From CAYVLA01 sp964549615 [NCBI: uncultured Thermococci archaeon] (lineage in GTDB: Archaea > CAYQAE01 > CAYVLA01): a stretch of 64,000 nucleotides of DNA. Of this stretch, positions 1 through 8,824 are shown piece after piece (positions within the stretch are counted from its first letter, which is position 1; each line of letters starts with the position of its first letter). The position numbers were made by a program, and so were the translations under genes. The stretch spans positions 88,004-152,003 of the forward strand of contig CAZJVP010000099.1 of NCBI GenBank assembly GCA_964549615.1, given 5' to 3'. A model generated the notes under the pieces. It saw only the letters and a list, made by a program, of their open reading frames with translations, ran no database searches and was not told where the DNA came from.

Positions 1-266
1 GCCTCACGGCACAGCATCTCGCCCAAGCCCCTTCTCCTGTACTCAGGGCGGACGAATAGAGTGTGGACGTGATAGTACCTGCCCGATGTCCTCTCGAAGC
101 ACCTCATCCCGATCACCTTGCCCTCCCACCGGGCAACAAGCGTTGTGCTCCGCTGAATCCACCCTTCCATCCCGGGTAGGTACATGTCGTTGCATTTGAG
201 CATCTCGATTGCCTCGGCTAGGGAATCGCTTGATGCGACCTCGATTGTTGGAGAGAAATCTGACAA
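1..266 (-). CDS. GNAT-family N-acetyltransferase, partial (C-terminus outside window)
   Basis: The minus strand reads as an acetyltransferase whose C-terminal part runs off the left edge. The visible part ends in a segment containing VRPEYRRRGLGEMLC. This is the acetyl-CoA pyrophosphate-binding motif A of GNAT enzymes (R/Q-x-x-G-x-G/A). It follows a beta strand with the pattern TLVARWEGKVIGMR. The substrate cannot be read. The start is uncertain: TTG codons at 266 and 278 are in frame, no ATG is available, and the frame stays open upstream. Family assignment is fairly safe; the exact N-terminus is not. Confidence 0.7.
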   Translation of the reverse strand, partial: MSDFSPTIEVASSDSLAEAIEMLKCNDMYLPGMEGWIQRSTTLVARWEGKVIGMRCFERTSGRYYHVHTLFVRPEYRRRGLGEMLCRE

Positions 267-616
267 CTCTACACCCAATTCCGGTGCGGAAATGCCGAGT
301 AAAAGGTTTGTGGCGGATGATCGGATCCGAGCATGTCTTGATCCGCTATTTTGGAATCAGGGACGGATGCCGCATAGCGGGGCGGGCGAAAGTGAAGATC
401 TTGCGCACTTGGCAGGATTATCCGAAGCCACCGTGACCGGCGGAAAAGGCCGCCTGTGGAAACAGTTTGCTCCCTGCGTGTGAAGAACCACCGCCACCAA
501 CCAAGACACCACGAGGATGCCATGAAGGGAACAACTCCGGCCGCGGCTCACCGGCTGCGAGCCACTTGCAAGTATTGCGACAAATGACAAAGATGGACCG
601 CCCAGCCCGGTTCCAC

Positions 617-883
617 CCCCGGAGAGGTCGAACCCTCCTTTCACCGACTTCAGACCGCCGGCAGCTTATGGCCCGGGCGTGCACTGGCAGGTGTGCAAAG
701 AGGGCTTTTTGTCATTTTGGGCCTCATGCTTGCAGTCCCCATGGGTGCGGCGTGTCCGGTCCCAGGACCGATGGCAACGGCGTGATTCGCCTGCTTCACA
801 TCGGCAAGGCATGGTTCTACCCGGGCCACCCAGCCCCCGTCCTGAGCCAGGACCCGCGCATCAACTACTACCCCGTCCCGGCC
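617..883 (+). pseudogene. Truncated duplicate of the ThuA-like gene at 34546
   Basis: Positions 743-883 match 34603-34743 with two mismatches in 141 bases. The weaker upstream match (from about 617 against about 34478) covers the 5' flank and signal-peptide codons of the intact gene. A one-base insertion near the start shifts the frame relative to the intact copy, and the similarity stops abruptly after the codons for INYYPVPA, so about 340 codons are missing. It is a 5' gene fragment and not a functional gene. Because the coding part is better conserved than the flank, recent duplication or gene conversion is likely. Confidence 0.85.
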
Positions 884-940
884 TTGCAAGGATCAGGCGC
901 GCTCAAAGCCAACTCGACGTGGACCCGATGACCGGCTAGG

Positions 941-1366
941 CTATCCCGGAAGCGCCTCAAGCCTATTGACATCCCTCACAGCATCGAAGCCGCCATCAAA
1001 TGAGAATATGCCGGGCAGCTTCCTATCGCGAACGATGACCACGCTTATGGCATCCGCAAAGCTCAGCTGCCTGTACGTCCTGAAGATGTGATGAGCCGCG
1101 TTGAAGATGTCGTCGTCCACGAAGAGCGTGTCCACATGGGCGGAGTTGAGCATGGCCTCCCCGACCTCGGCCGAGCGGTCAGGCCCAATCTTCCTCCTGA
1201 GATAGGTAACGACCTCCCCGAATATGTGGTTGGTTATGAAAACCCTGCCGAGTGCCCCCTCCGACACGGCCCCGACCCCGACTATGGGCTTCGGCCTCTC
1301 ATGGTGTCGATCCCTCGGATTGAATGCGCCGATCCAGACCCCTGAGTCCACAAGGTACAAGCTCAC
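941..1366 (-). CDS. vapC: PIN-domain toxin, VapC family
   Basis: A 141-residue PIN-domain protein, the usual length for a VapC ribonuclease. Metal-binding acidic residues expected for the fold are visible: D7 (YLVDSG), E51 (IFGEVV), D105 (FADAIS) and D124 or D128 near the C-terminus. The start codon overlaps the stop of the AbrB-type antitoxin upstream by 4 bases (ATGA), so the two are translationally coupled. The family cleaves RNA (often tRNA or rRNA) when its antitoxin is lost; the target here cannot be read. A decayed relative lies at 14.2 kb. Confidence 0.85.
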   Translation of the reverse strand: MSLYLVDSGVWIGAFNPRDRHHERPKPIVGVGAVSEGALGRVFITNHIFGEVVTYLRRKIGPDRSAEVGEAMLNSAHVDTLFVDDDIFNAAHHIFRTYRQLSFADAISVVIVRDRKLPGIFSFDGGFDAVRDVNRLEALPG

Positions 1367-1605
1367 CCGCTCCCATGGACGACCTCGTCCAGCTCCGCTG
1401 TGGCGTCGGCCTCCCTTTCCGTCGGCAGCGCGCCTATGAGCGCCTTCAGCGGATCCTCCCCGCTGGCCTTCCGCACCCTGATGTAGACCTCGTCACCAAG
1501 GATGGTCCAAACCACCTCATCGCCAGGCCCCACCCCGAACCTTTTCCGGAGCGATGCCGGCACGACCGTCTGGAAACCCTTTGACACCCTTGTCGTGGCA
1601 ACCAC
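1363..1605 (-). CDS. vapB: AbrB/MazE-type antitoxin (VapB)
   Basis: An 80-residue protein with an N-terminal swapped-hairpin AbrB domain (VSKGFQTVVPASLRKRFGV followed by PGDEVVW). This is a DNA-binding fold typical of antitoxins that repress their own operon. The C-terminal half, rich in E and A, would be the toxin-neutralising arm. The start is GTG at 1605. It is followed with a 4-base overlap by the PIN toxin. A weak T-rich box about 27 bases upstream (around 1632) could be the TATA element, but it is not convincing. Confidence 0.82.
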   Translation of the reverse strand: MVATTRVSKGFQTVVPASLRKRFGVGPGDEVVWTILGDEVYIRVRKASGEDPLKALIGALPTEREADATAELDEVVHGSG

Positions 1606-1680
1606 GGAGGCCGTCTCCTTGGGAAACGAGCAGTCTCAAAGCAGTTCAATCTTTCTCATGCCCAGCCGTGCGCTGCAGAT

Positions 1681-1930
1681 TCATGCATGATGCGCCCTGC
1701 TTCCCCAAGGTCGCGCCAAGCTTCCAGGCATTCCCTTGTTCTGGTCGTCGACCAGCCTGGCCTGGATATGGACCCTCCTTGACTGCTGTGTCACCCGGAT
1801 CGAGGCGGGTCCGTAGGCCTCCGGCATGCCGAAGAAGCGACCGTACTGCTCAAGGCTGAAGGAGACCCCTCCACCCTCACTGTGAACTTGCGGTCGTTGG
1901 ATGTGACCAGGACCTGGGAGGCAGATCATC
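1681..1930 (-). pseudogene. Possible relic of a secreted Ig-like domain protein
   Basis: A coding-like stretch on the minus strand contains LEQYGRFFGMPEAYG and then ARLVDDQNKGMPGSL, a pattern seen in bacterial-type Ig-like (Big-1 or invasin-like) repeats of surface proteins. A neighbouring frame carries VLVTSNDRKFTVRVEG, which would join it by a single-base frameshift near 1873. No plausible start or complete domain remains. This is an inference from residue patterns only. Confidence 0.3.
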
Positions 1931-2203
1931 CATCACACTTGCCTCAACAACAAGCCGGACACCAAGGCGATCGCGCAGGGCAACCTGAGCTCCGGTTCCT
2001 CCAGAGCTTGGAACGATCCATCGAGGGGCTGAGCAAGGAGCCGCCGCTTCTCAGAACCTGATCCTTGGCCAAGACCGGCAGGCCTGCCAGGTGCCTTGCG
2101 AATCAGTTCCCCGCACGTCAGGCCAGGCATCGCGGTTTGTTGGATTTGCCATGGTCGAGCGCGGCCCGCACCTTGGCTTCCTGATGTGTCCTCACCCTGC
2201 CGG

Positions 2204-2432
2204 TTAAATATACTGAGCCCGCTTCAGCCAAGCCATATGGTAGGCCTCGCTCAGAGCCGTCCCGAACTCGCGGTACCCGACACGCGGATGGCCCAACAAC
2301 TAGGACGGCCCCCTGCCCGGCTGGTCGGGAGGCAGGGACCATGCGACCATCATGCCGGACGTATTCCCGGCGGCGGTCTGCACCACCATTGCCGTCGTGG
2401 CCTCCGACCCTAGTAAGACGGGCGGGCAAGTC
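2204..2432 (-). pseudogene. Possible gene remnant with in-frame TAG
   Basis: One minus-strand frame reads as coding-like protein (VLLGSEATTAMVVQTAAGN, then LLGHPRVGYREFGTALSEA, ending AQYI at the TAA at 2204) but is split by a TAG near 2290. No family is recognised. The rest of 1930-2775 shows nothing else I can support. It may be the last part of a decayed gene; chance cannot be excluded. Confidence 0.25.
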
Positions 2433-2775
2433 TTCCCATCGAGGAGGCCCGGACAGGAAAATTGCGCCGGGTGAGTTGCCAGTTGCCACGTGCAGGCTGA
2501 AGATACCCCACCGTCGGGTTCTTCCAGCCTCCAAGAATACTCTTATCCCTGCCAGAGAAAACGGTGATCGAAACACAGGCACGAACAGAGGAAATAAGCC
2601 ACCTAGGACCTGCTTATCGGGCAACCCTTCCCCCGCGCGAGGGCGCCGCCTGAGGCTCTTCAGCTGCCCATCCCAAGGCATCGATACCTCCCATCCCAAC
2701 ATCTGACCATCCTTTATCACCCAGCCTCCGATGGTATGGGATGTCCTCCGTCGGGGCCTTCGGGGCTGACCTGAG

Positions 2776-3858
2776 ATGAGGGATGAAAGCTTTGGTCCGG
2801 CTGGCATGATTGAGGAATGGTCGAACCAGCCCAAGGCGAATCACAGCGCGGATGACGGGCCGTCCATCAGCGTGATCATCCCTTGCAAACCATCTGACGG
2901 GCTTCCGCCAGTAATCGAGTCTGCCTCGAAGCTGGACTACCCGAGCGACCTTTTTGAGATCCTCCTGATCAAAGGAACCAACCCCTCCCTGCAGCGCAAC
3001 TTGGGGGCAAGTCTCGCCAAGGGCGACATACTGGCCTTCACTGACGATAACTGCCAGCTTCCCCCCGACTGGCTGAGACTTGCAGCCAAGCACTTCCGCG
3101 ACGCTAGAGTCTCCATAGTCGGCGGTCCGAACCTGACTCCTCCGTCGGATCCCCGTCTCTCGAGGATCTTCGGCCTGGCTTGCGCGTCCAAACTGGGCAC
3201 CGGCCCGATGCACAGGCGATACCGACGCACTCGGCTGCTCCCGCAGGCGGATGAAAGTGCCTTGGCACTGAGCAACCTCTTCATCCGTCGGAAGCTCTTC
3301 GACAGCGGACTGAGTTTCAGCCCTCTTCTCTTTCCAAACGAGGAGAACCAATTCATGAATGGAGCCTCGCGACAGGGGCACCGCATGGTCTACGATCCTG
3401 ACATCGTGGTCTACCATCCCAGGAAGCGAAGCTGGCGGGCGTTTTCACGCCAGTTCGCTCGCTATGGCGCCGGGAGAGCGAGGCAGACCCGCATGGACCT
3501 CGGAAGCCTGAGGCCCTTCCATCTCTTGCCCGGGGCGCTGGTCCTCGCATCGATGTTCCTACTCGTCGGGGTGTTGCTGTTTCGCCGCTTACTGCCTTGG
3601 GTTCTGCTCCTTGCGGCTGCATACATCGTCCCAATCGTCGCCGAGTCGGTTCGGATCAGTCTCCGTGAGGGCGATCCTAAAGCGGCTTGGCTGCTGATTC
3701 CGTCATTCCTCCTCATCCACTATTCCTACGGCTTTGGATTCGTCATGGGCTTGATCTGCCCGCTCGGCAAGATCCGCGGGGCCGCCCCGACCCGGGACGA
3801 CGTCTCTCGTCTGGAGCCATCAGGCTACACATGGCCTGCTGGACAGAGGATCTCGTAG
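2776..3858 (+). CDS. Family 2 glycosyltransferase with C-terminal membrane segments
   Basis: A 360-residue protein whose N-terminal half is a GT-A fold: ISVIIPCKP, an acidic metal/nucleotide-sugar site in DILAFTDDNCQLP, and a later NEENQF acidic motif where GT2 enzymes place the catalytic base. Residues from about 255 hold two or three hydrophobic helices (LVLASMFLLVGVLLF and WVLLLAAAYIVPIVAES), so the enzyme probably sits on the inner face of the membrane. It likely transfers a sugar during surface glycan or lipid-linked oligosaccharide synthesis. The C-terminal 39 bases overlap the convergent minus-strand gene. Donor and acceptor are unknown. Confidence 0.85.
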   Translation: MRDESFGPAGMIEEWSNQPKANHSADDGPSISVIIPCKPSDGLPPVIESASKLDYPSDLFEILLIKGTNPSLQRNLGASLAKGDILAFTDDNCQLPPDWLRLAAKHFRDARVSIVGGPNLTPPSDPRLSRIFGLACASKLGTGPMHRRYRRTRLLPQADESALALSNLFIRRKLFDSGLSFSPLLFPNEENQFMNGASRQGHRMVYDPDIVVYHPRKRSWRAFSRQFARYGAGRARQTRMDLGSLRPFHLLPGALVLASMFLLVGVLLFRRLLPWVLLLAAAYIVPIVAESVRISLREGDPKAAWLLIPSFLLIHYSYGFGFVMGLICPLGKIRGAAPTRDDVSRLEPSGYTWPAGQRIS

Positions 3859-4809
3859 GCAGGTGACCCTGGCGCACAGGATTCCAAGGAGGCACATCGC
3901 GGCTGATCCTAGGGATACGTCCTCTGCCACCTCAAAGATGCTGACATAGTCCACCTGTATCCACTCGTCCTGAACAAGGTCAACGTAGCCCCTGACTAAG
4001 CGGGTCCCGTCCCAGTAGATGCGGTAGTTGTCTATCCAGATTACCAGTCCCATCTCGGTGTCTGGCGGGGAATCCGTGCCGGCAACCACTCGACCGTCCA
4101 CGGTGAACTGCGCCGAGCCGTCCCGCCAGACGATCCCGTACGTGTGCCAGTCACGCATATCCACTCCCTCGACGGGCTGCGTCAGCGTGATGTTGTCGTT
4201 CCTCACCGACATGACGTTAAAGCCGGGGAAAGGGTACTCCGAATGGCGCGATATGCTGATGAACCAGAGGACATTTGAAGGATTGGTCTCGCCCATTAGG
4301 TGGCCGAAGTTTCCGTTCCAGAAGCCCCATCCTCTCGTTCCGCCTCCAGCCTCGCCCGTGAGCGTATTGTCGTCGCTGCACCTGAGCCTTACTTCGAAAC
4401 CTTTGTGAAGCCAGTTCAAACCTCGACCCCCCATGATGTCGTTTATCTCAGCGTCGGAGTACTCCTCGCTCGAAGATGCCGCGCTGACGTTGAGGAAGAG
4501 GTATCCGTTGCAAACCACAATTGTGCCCGTGCCTGGGTGATAGCCCCAGTACCAGTGATTATCCATGTCATCGAAGTCGTCGAAGAATATCAACCCTGAG
4601 GCGGATGTGGCGGGTCTCAGGGCCGGGCCGAGGCTGCACGCAAGTGCGGCACCCGCGATGAACAAGCCGAGAAGAACCATCGCCCTGGGTCTACCGGTGT
4701 AGCCCGATCCCGTGGGGCCCGCCTTAGGAGGCCTAGCCCCCGAGTGCGGAGAAGGGGCCCAGGTTCTCATCCAAGAACCAGCCTCTTCATCAGGTTGCGG
4801 TTTGACCAA
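3820..4809 (-). CDS. Secreted concanavalin-A-like (GH16/LamG-like) protein
   Basis: A 329-residue protein with a hydrophobic segment (MVLLGLFIAGAALA, residues about 44-57), a beta-rich domain with FFDDFDDMDNHWYWGY at its start, then HTYGIVWRDGSAQFTVDG, a pattern typical of GH16 and laminin-G-like lectin folds (W-H-Y-G-x-x-W). A second hydrophobic stretch is near the C-terminus. The GH16 catalytic ExDxxE is not evident, so sugar binding is more likely than hydrolysis. It follows the dolichyl-phosphate sugar synthase-like gene by 12 bases. A TTG at 4809 gives a long cytoplasmic leader; ATG codons at 4770 and 4680 are alternatives, and the last gives an ordinary signal peptide. Confidence 0.65.
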   Translation of the reverse strand: MVKPQPDEEAGSWMRTWAPSPHSGARPPKAGPTGSGYTGRPRAMVLLGLFIAGAALACSLGPALRPATSASGLIFFDDFDDMDNHWYWGYHPGTGTIVVCNGYLFLNVSAASSSEEYSDAEINDIMGGRGLNWLHKGFEVRLRCSDDNTLTGEAGGGTRGWGFWNGNFGHLMGETNPSNVLWFISISRHSEYPFPGFNVMSVRNDNITLTQPVEGVDMRDWHTYGIVWRDGSAQFTVDGRVVAGTDSPPDTEMGLVIWIDNYRIYWDGTRLVRGYVDLVQDEWIQVDYVSIFEVAEDVSLGSAAMCLLGILCARVTCLRDPLSSRPCVA

Positions 4810-4821
4810 CTTTCTCGCCCA

Positions 4822-5799
4822 TCACACCTTGTTGCCTCGGGCGCTCCGAAGATCCAGGGACCTTCGGGCCCGCCGCACAATCTCGCTTGCTCTTACGACG
4901 ATGGTCCAGAAGGCGCATAGCAGTCCCGTGCCTGCGGTGGGCCGACCCAATGCCCTGAGGAGGGCCATTCTGCACCTCAGGCTCAGCCACCTGACGTACA
5001 GCTTCTCGCTTCCGGCATTCCCCGGCGGGTCTGCGTATATCCTGGTGACGGGGACCTCGCCAACCGTTAACCCGATCCTGGCCGCTTGTCCCCACACTTG
5101 GAAGGGCATGGCATAACCCGTCTCAGTGATCTTCAGCTTCCTAAGCGCGTCCGTCCTGTAGGCCTTGAAGCCCGTGGCGGCGTCCGTGACGCGGTATCCA
5201 GTCATTTTCGCCACGAAACGGGCCATCTCCAAGTTTGCCTTGAGCCTGTGCGGCGCCGGCTTCCCCACGTGCGGAGAAAGATCATGATACCGGCTTCCCG
5301 ACACGATATCGTACGAGACCAGTTTCTCCACCAACCTGCGCAGATCTCTCGGGTCATGTTGGCCGTCGGCATCCATGGTCACCACGCCTTTGTACGGTCC
5401 TGCAAGCGCCGCGGCGAAGCCTGTCAGAATAGCAGAACCATACCCCAGGTTGGCGTGGTGGCGAACGCCCATGAGCCTAGGCATTTCGCTGCGGAAGCGG
5501 TCGATCACCGCCCAGGTCCCGTCCGTTGAACCATCGTCCACGACAAGCACGTCTCCCCTCCACTCCTGGGCAACGAGGTCCAGGACCCTCGGGAGGCTTT
5601 CCTCTTCATTGTGGGCCGGGATGACAAGCAATGCATCTTTGTCTGCGATTGCCAGGATTTCCTGCGTGCAGGTCCCGCCCTCGGAGGACGGGCGAGCTCG
5701 CATCTCGCACAAGCGCCTACGACCAACATCTTGCTTCCGCGTGAGTTGAAGAAACTTCCTGTCGAATGATATCCATCCGGGGATCACCCACACGTTCAC
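4822..5799 (-). CDS. GT2 dolichyl-phosphate mannosyl/glucosyltransferase-like
   Basis: A 325-residue GT-A enzyme with the hallmark order of DPM1-type proteins: LLVIPAHNEEESLP, VLVVDDGSTDGTW, VVTMDADGQHDP (DxD) and a later VSGSRYHD. These enzymes load a sugar from a nucleotide donor onto a polyprenyl phosphate, producing the lipid-linked donor used by membrane GT-C enzymes. That fits its position 13 bases downstream of the GT39-like gene (stop at 5813), with which it probably forms an operon. About 50 residues precede the catalytic domain, so a start inside, for example the ATG of MRARPSSEG, is possible. Confidence 0.88.
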   Translation of the reverse strand: MNVWVIPGWISFDRKFLQLTRKQDVGRRRLCEMRARPSSEGGTCTQEILAIADKDALLVIPAHNEEESLPRVLDLVAQEWRGDVLVVDDGSTDGTWAVIDRFRSEMPRLMGVRHHANLGYGSAILTGFAAALAGPYKGVVTMDADGQHDPRDLRRLVEKLVSYDIVSGSRYHDLSPHVGKPAPHRLKANLEMARFVAKMTGYRVTDAATGFKAYRTDALRKLKITETGYAMPFQVWGQAARIGLTVGEVPVTRIYADPPGNAGSEKLYVRWLSLRCRMALLRALGRPTAGTGLLCAFWTIVVRASEIVRRARRSLDLRSARGNKV

Positions 5800-5812
5800 C
5801 GCCCGGCACGCC

Positions 5813-7444
5813 TCAAGCCGAGGGGCGGTCCACGTTTCTGTAGTGGTAGAGCTGTATGCCGACGTAGCTCCTCTTGTCCTGCAGCGAGAAGGCCTCGTCC
5901 AGATACTTCTTGACCTGGCCTTGGGGGTCAGTGAACTCCTGATGGGAAAGGACCAACCACACCCCGTTCACCGAGGGTTCGTTGCGCACGATCTGGTCCA
6001 CCTGTTCTGCAGTGTAGGCCAACTTCAAGTAGCTTGAGTTTCCGCGATGCCGGTGGTAGTACCAGAACGGAACTACAACGTAGGGCGCGTTGAAGACGAC
6101 GACCTCGTCCGCGGCTAGGTGTTGAGAGACGTACCCTTCCAGCTCCCTCCACTGCTCCTTCTGCTCCTCGGCGTAGTACTTGGCCAGACTCGCTGAGCTG
6201 GAGATCAACAGGGAACACACCACGAGGATACCTGCTAGTCTGCCGAGGGCCAGAGCGGTGTTGCGCGTCCCGCGCGCGACCAGGATGTAGAAAGCTGGGG
6301 ACGCAGCAATGGTGTAGTGTTTCGCATAGATGGGAAAGAGGAGTAGGGAGAAGGTGAAGGGAATGACGATGGACGATCCGAGCCATAGGAGGAGAAGGAC
6401 AACCACGTCTAGGCGTGCCCCGAGGGAGAGCGCCCAGCGGAAGCCGGTCAAGGAGTCGATGGGGCATCGAGGCCGGAAACTGCCGCTCAGCTTGGCAAGC
6501 TCGAAGAGACCCAAGACCATGAGGAATGAGTACGCCATTAGCCTGATCTCGTTCTCTCCGCCGTAGTAGGCTAGGGTCTTGGGAAGATCAACGAAGGTTG
6601 GCTGTCTGAGCCAAGAGATCCCCAATATCAATCCGGGCTCCGCCCGCATGCCCCTGAGTACGTCCAGCTGGCGAAGCACGTTCAGAACCCAAGGAAGGAA
6701 GGCGATGAAGGGCAACCCGAACATCACCACCCAGGGAAGGCGCGCAACCGCGTTCGGCTTTGCAAGCGCGGTCATGGAAAGCCCCTCATCGGCCGGCGGG
6801 AGCCCCCCGTTTGCCGGGGTTCCGATGCGAGCTTGGCGCGCGCGGAGGCGGGCTCTGAGGTAGAGCGAGAAAATGGCCTCTGAGGCGACGATGAAAGACC
6901 CGTAGACATGCGTGTAGAGAAGAAAGACGTTGGTCAGGGAAGCTGCAACCATGTCTCTTGCCCTTCCACTTTCCAGGTATCTGATGAAGAAGTAGTAGGA
7001 CGCGAGACCAAGGAAGACCATCATCGAGTAGCCCCGGGCCTCCTGGGAATAGGAGATGTGAAGGCTTGATGCAGCCATCACCAGGGCCGAGATGAGCCCG
7101 ACGCCGTCTCCGAAGAGGCGTCTACCCACCAGATAGATCATGAGCAGGGATAGAACCCCAAATGCTGCTGAGGGAATTCTCACCGCCAGCTCGCTGTCCC
7201 CGCAGATCGAGATCCAGCAACGCAGCATAACGTAGTGAAGGGGAGGGTTCGTCTCGCGCCCCATTCGGGACCAGAACTCCGCCGAGTTGCTCTCAGACAC
7301 CAAGACGCTCGTCGCCTCGTCCAGCCAAAGGCTCTCAGAGGAGATCTGCACCAACCTGAGGACTGCGCCTCCCGCGAGGATCGCCAGGAGGCAGAAAAGC
7401 ACCCAACCTAGATGGACGTTTTGATCGGATGCCATTCTTCCCAT
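5813..7444 (-). CDS. GT39/PMT-like membrane glycosyltransferase (paralogue 1)
   Basis: A 543-residue multi-spanning protein of the dolichyl-phosphate-mannose protein mannosyltransferase (PMT_2, GT-C) type. The first luminal loop carries SSESLWLDEATS, the acidic catalytic motif of the fold, followed by NPPLHYVML. A large C-terminal extracellular part includes WYYHRHRGNSSYLKLAYTAE. The sister gene at 21971 shares all of these. A TATA-like box (minus-strand GTTCTTATTGG, about 7466-7476) puts transcription at about 7444, where an ATG lies; ATGs at 7453 and 7435 are alternatives. It likely transfers sugar from the lipid donor made by the downstream DPM1-like enzyme to a protein or lipid outside the cell. 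Confidence 0.85.
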   Translation of the reverse strand: MGRMASDQNVHLGWVLFCLLAILAGGAVLRLVQISSESLWLDEATSVLVSESNSAEFWSRMGRETNPPLHYVMLRCWISICGDSELAVRIPSAAFGVLSLLMIYLVGRRLFGDGVGLISALVMAASSLHISYSQEARGYSMMVFLGLASYYFFIRYLESGRARDMVAASLTNVFLLYTHVYGSFIVASEAIFSLYLRARLRARQARIGTPANGGLPPADEGLSMTALAKPNAVARLPWVVMFGLPFIAFLPWVLNVLRQLDVLRGMRAEPGLILGISWLRQPTFVDLPKTLAYYGGENEIRLMAYSFLMVLGLFELAKLSGSFRPRCPIDSLTGFRWALSLGARLDVVVLLLLWLGSSIVIPFTFSLLLFPIYAKHYTIAASPAFYILVARGTRNTALALGRLAGILVVCSLLISSSASLAKYYAEEQKEQWRELEGYVSQHLAADEVVVFNAPYVVVPFWYYHRHRGNSSYLKLAYTAEQVDQIVRNEPSVNGVWLVLSHQEFTDPQGQVKKYLDEAFSLQDKRSYVGIQLYHYRNVDRPSA

Positions 7445-7510
7445 CCGATGCAAGGAGTCCGAGAACCAATAAGAACCTGAGCTAGAGTTGAGGTTGAAAC
7501 GCTGCGATGG

Positions 7511-8824
7511 GTGCCCAAGAACAGGTCAGACGGGCACAATGCATCGCAGGCCTGCTGGATGATCGGGTTGTCCCAGAACTATGCTTGCAAGTTCGACGTC
7601 ACGGTGGTCGGAGGAGGTGCTGCTGGATGCGCGGCCGCCCGCTTTCTGGCCGAGGCCGGAAGGACGGTTGCCCTAGTCGAAAGCAAGGGGATCGGCAGCC
7701 AGGCACACACACCCGTCACCTTCACCGAGACCCTCAGGGACTTCGGGCTGGAGGCGGCGGTTCACATATTCTACCGGCGCCTGTCCTATCACAGTCCGAC
7801 AGGTGCGCTTTCCACATTGGAGATGGGCGAGCCAGCATGGGGATGCGTAGATTACCGCAAAGCGTGCAGGCTCCTGTGGCATGCCGCGGAGGAAGCCGGG
7901 GCAGTCCTGATCCAGGCGCGCGCCAAATCGCTCAGGAAGTCGGGCCAAGGCTTGGAGATCCTCCTTGATTCGGAAGCCGCGCTGAGATCCACGGTGGTGA
8001 TCGACGCCACGGGGAAAGCTAGGTTCTCCGGCCACATTCTCGGGCAGCCTGACCCGCGCTACTATAGCCATAGCTTGGGCAGACGCGTTTCCGGTGCGGC
8101 GGTTGCAGACGAGAACAACTTCTACCTCATCGCGCCTGGAGCGGCATCCGGCACCGGAGGGGGATGGTTCTACCCGCTCGGACAGGGGAAGGCCGTACTT
8201 GGCTTTGCTGCGGTGACGAGAAGCCCATTCGCACCGTGGAGCCGGCTTGCGGTCATCTGGAGAAAGGCAGCTCGATCTCTTCGGCCCTACTCCGAGATGC
8301 TGAGGAATGCCCGACCAGGCCATTTCGAGATGGGCTCCATACCGCTTGTTGCCCCGCGCCGTTTCGTCTTCGGGAGGATAGCAGTTGTGGGGGACGCGGC
8401 CGCCCAGGCGACCCCATGGTCGTGCTTTGGTGTCCACGCCGCGCTTCTCAACGCGAAGCTGGTCGCCAGGGCGGTACTGCGAGCCTCCCAGGATGGCGAC
8501 TCCGCGGAAAGGCATCTTCTGGCATACCAGCGTGACTGGAAAACCCAGAATGGACTCGCCTACCGATTGGGCGACCTTTGCGCTGGTTCACTTTGGTGGC
8601 GGGACGAAAGGGAGTGGGCCTTGGATGTGGCACGTTTCGGAGAGTTACCGCCCGAGGCGGCGCTCTCAAGGATACGGGACGGGAGCGTTCCCAGATGCGC
8701 TCCACTAGCACGATCGATAGTATGGCGGATGATCATGACGGGCTACATGATAAAGTGCAGGGCAGCCGAGCTCCTTAGACAAGCACGCTTTGAGCAGGCC
8801 GACCTAGGCGTTGGGGATCCCTGA
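7511..8824 (+). CDS. FAD-dependent geranylgeranyl-reductase-family oxidoreductase
   Basis: A 437-residue flavoprotein. The N-terminus has the dinucleotide-binding fold FDVTVVGGGAAGCAAARFL ending in VALVE. The middle has IDATGKARFS, and the second FAD motif is IAVVGDAAAQATPWSCFGV. This order is that of the geranylgeranyl reductase, lycopene cyclase and digeranylgeranylglycerophospholipid reductase group, which reduces or cyclises isoprenoid chains. The stop overlaps the start of the UbiA gene (TGATG), so an isoprenoid-acceptor product is likely. The GTG at 7511 is 16 codons before an ATG at 7559 that would also suit. The exact substrate is unknown. Confidence 0.8.
   Translation: MPKNRSDGHNASQACWMIGLSQNYACKFDVTVVGGGAAGCAAARFLAEAGRTVALVESKGIGSQAHTPVTFTETLRDFGLEAAVHIFYRRLSYHSPTGALSTLEMGEPAWGCVDYRKACRLLWHAAEEAGAVLIQARAKSLRKSGQGLEILLDSEAALRSTVVIDATGKARFSGHILGQPDPRYYSHSLGRRVSGAAVADENNFYLIAPGAASGTGGGWFYPLGQGKAVLGFAAVTRSPFAPWSRLAVIWRKAARSLRPYSEMLRNARPGHFEMGSIPLVAPRRFVFGRIAVVGDAAAQATPWSCFGVHAALLNAKLVARAVLRASQDGDSAERHLLAYQRDWKTQNGLAYRLGDLCAGSLWWRDEREWALDVARFGELPPEAALSRIRDGSVPRCAPLARSIVWRMIMTGYMIKCRAAELLRQARFEQADLGVGDP

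Noticed and set aside
2207-2413. TATA-like TTAAATATA followed 30 bases later by an ATG (2237) opening a 58-codon plus-strand frame
   Set aside because: The translated product (His- and Arg-rich, MVGLAQSRPELAV and on) has no coding character, and the minus strand has a more protein-like reading of the same bases.
2118-2834. Long minus-strand open frame of 238 codons
   Set aside because: Basic, low-complexity, antisense to the GT2 start and to relic sequence; typical of open frames produced by high GC.
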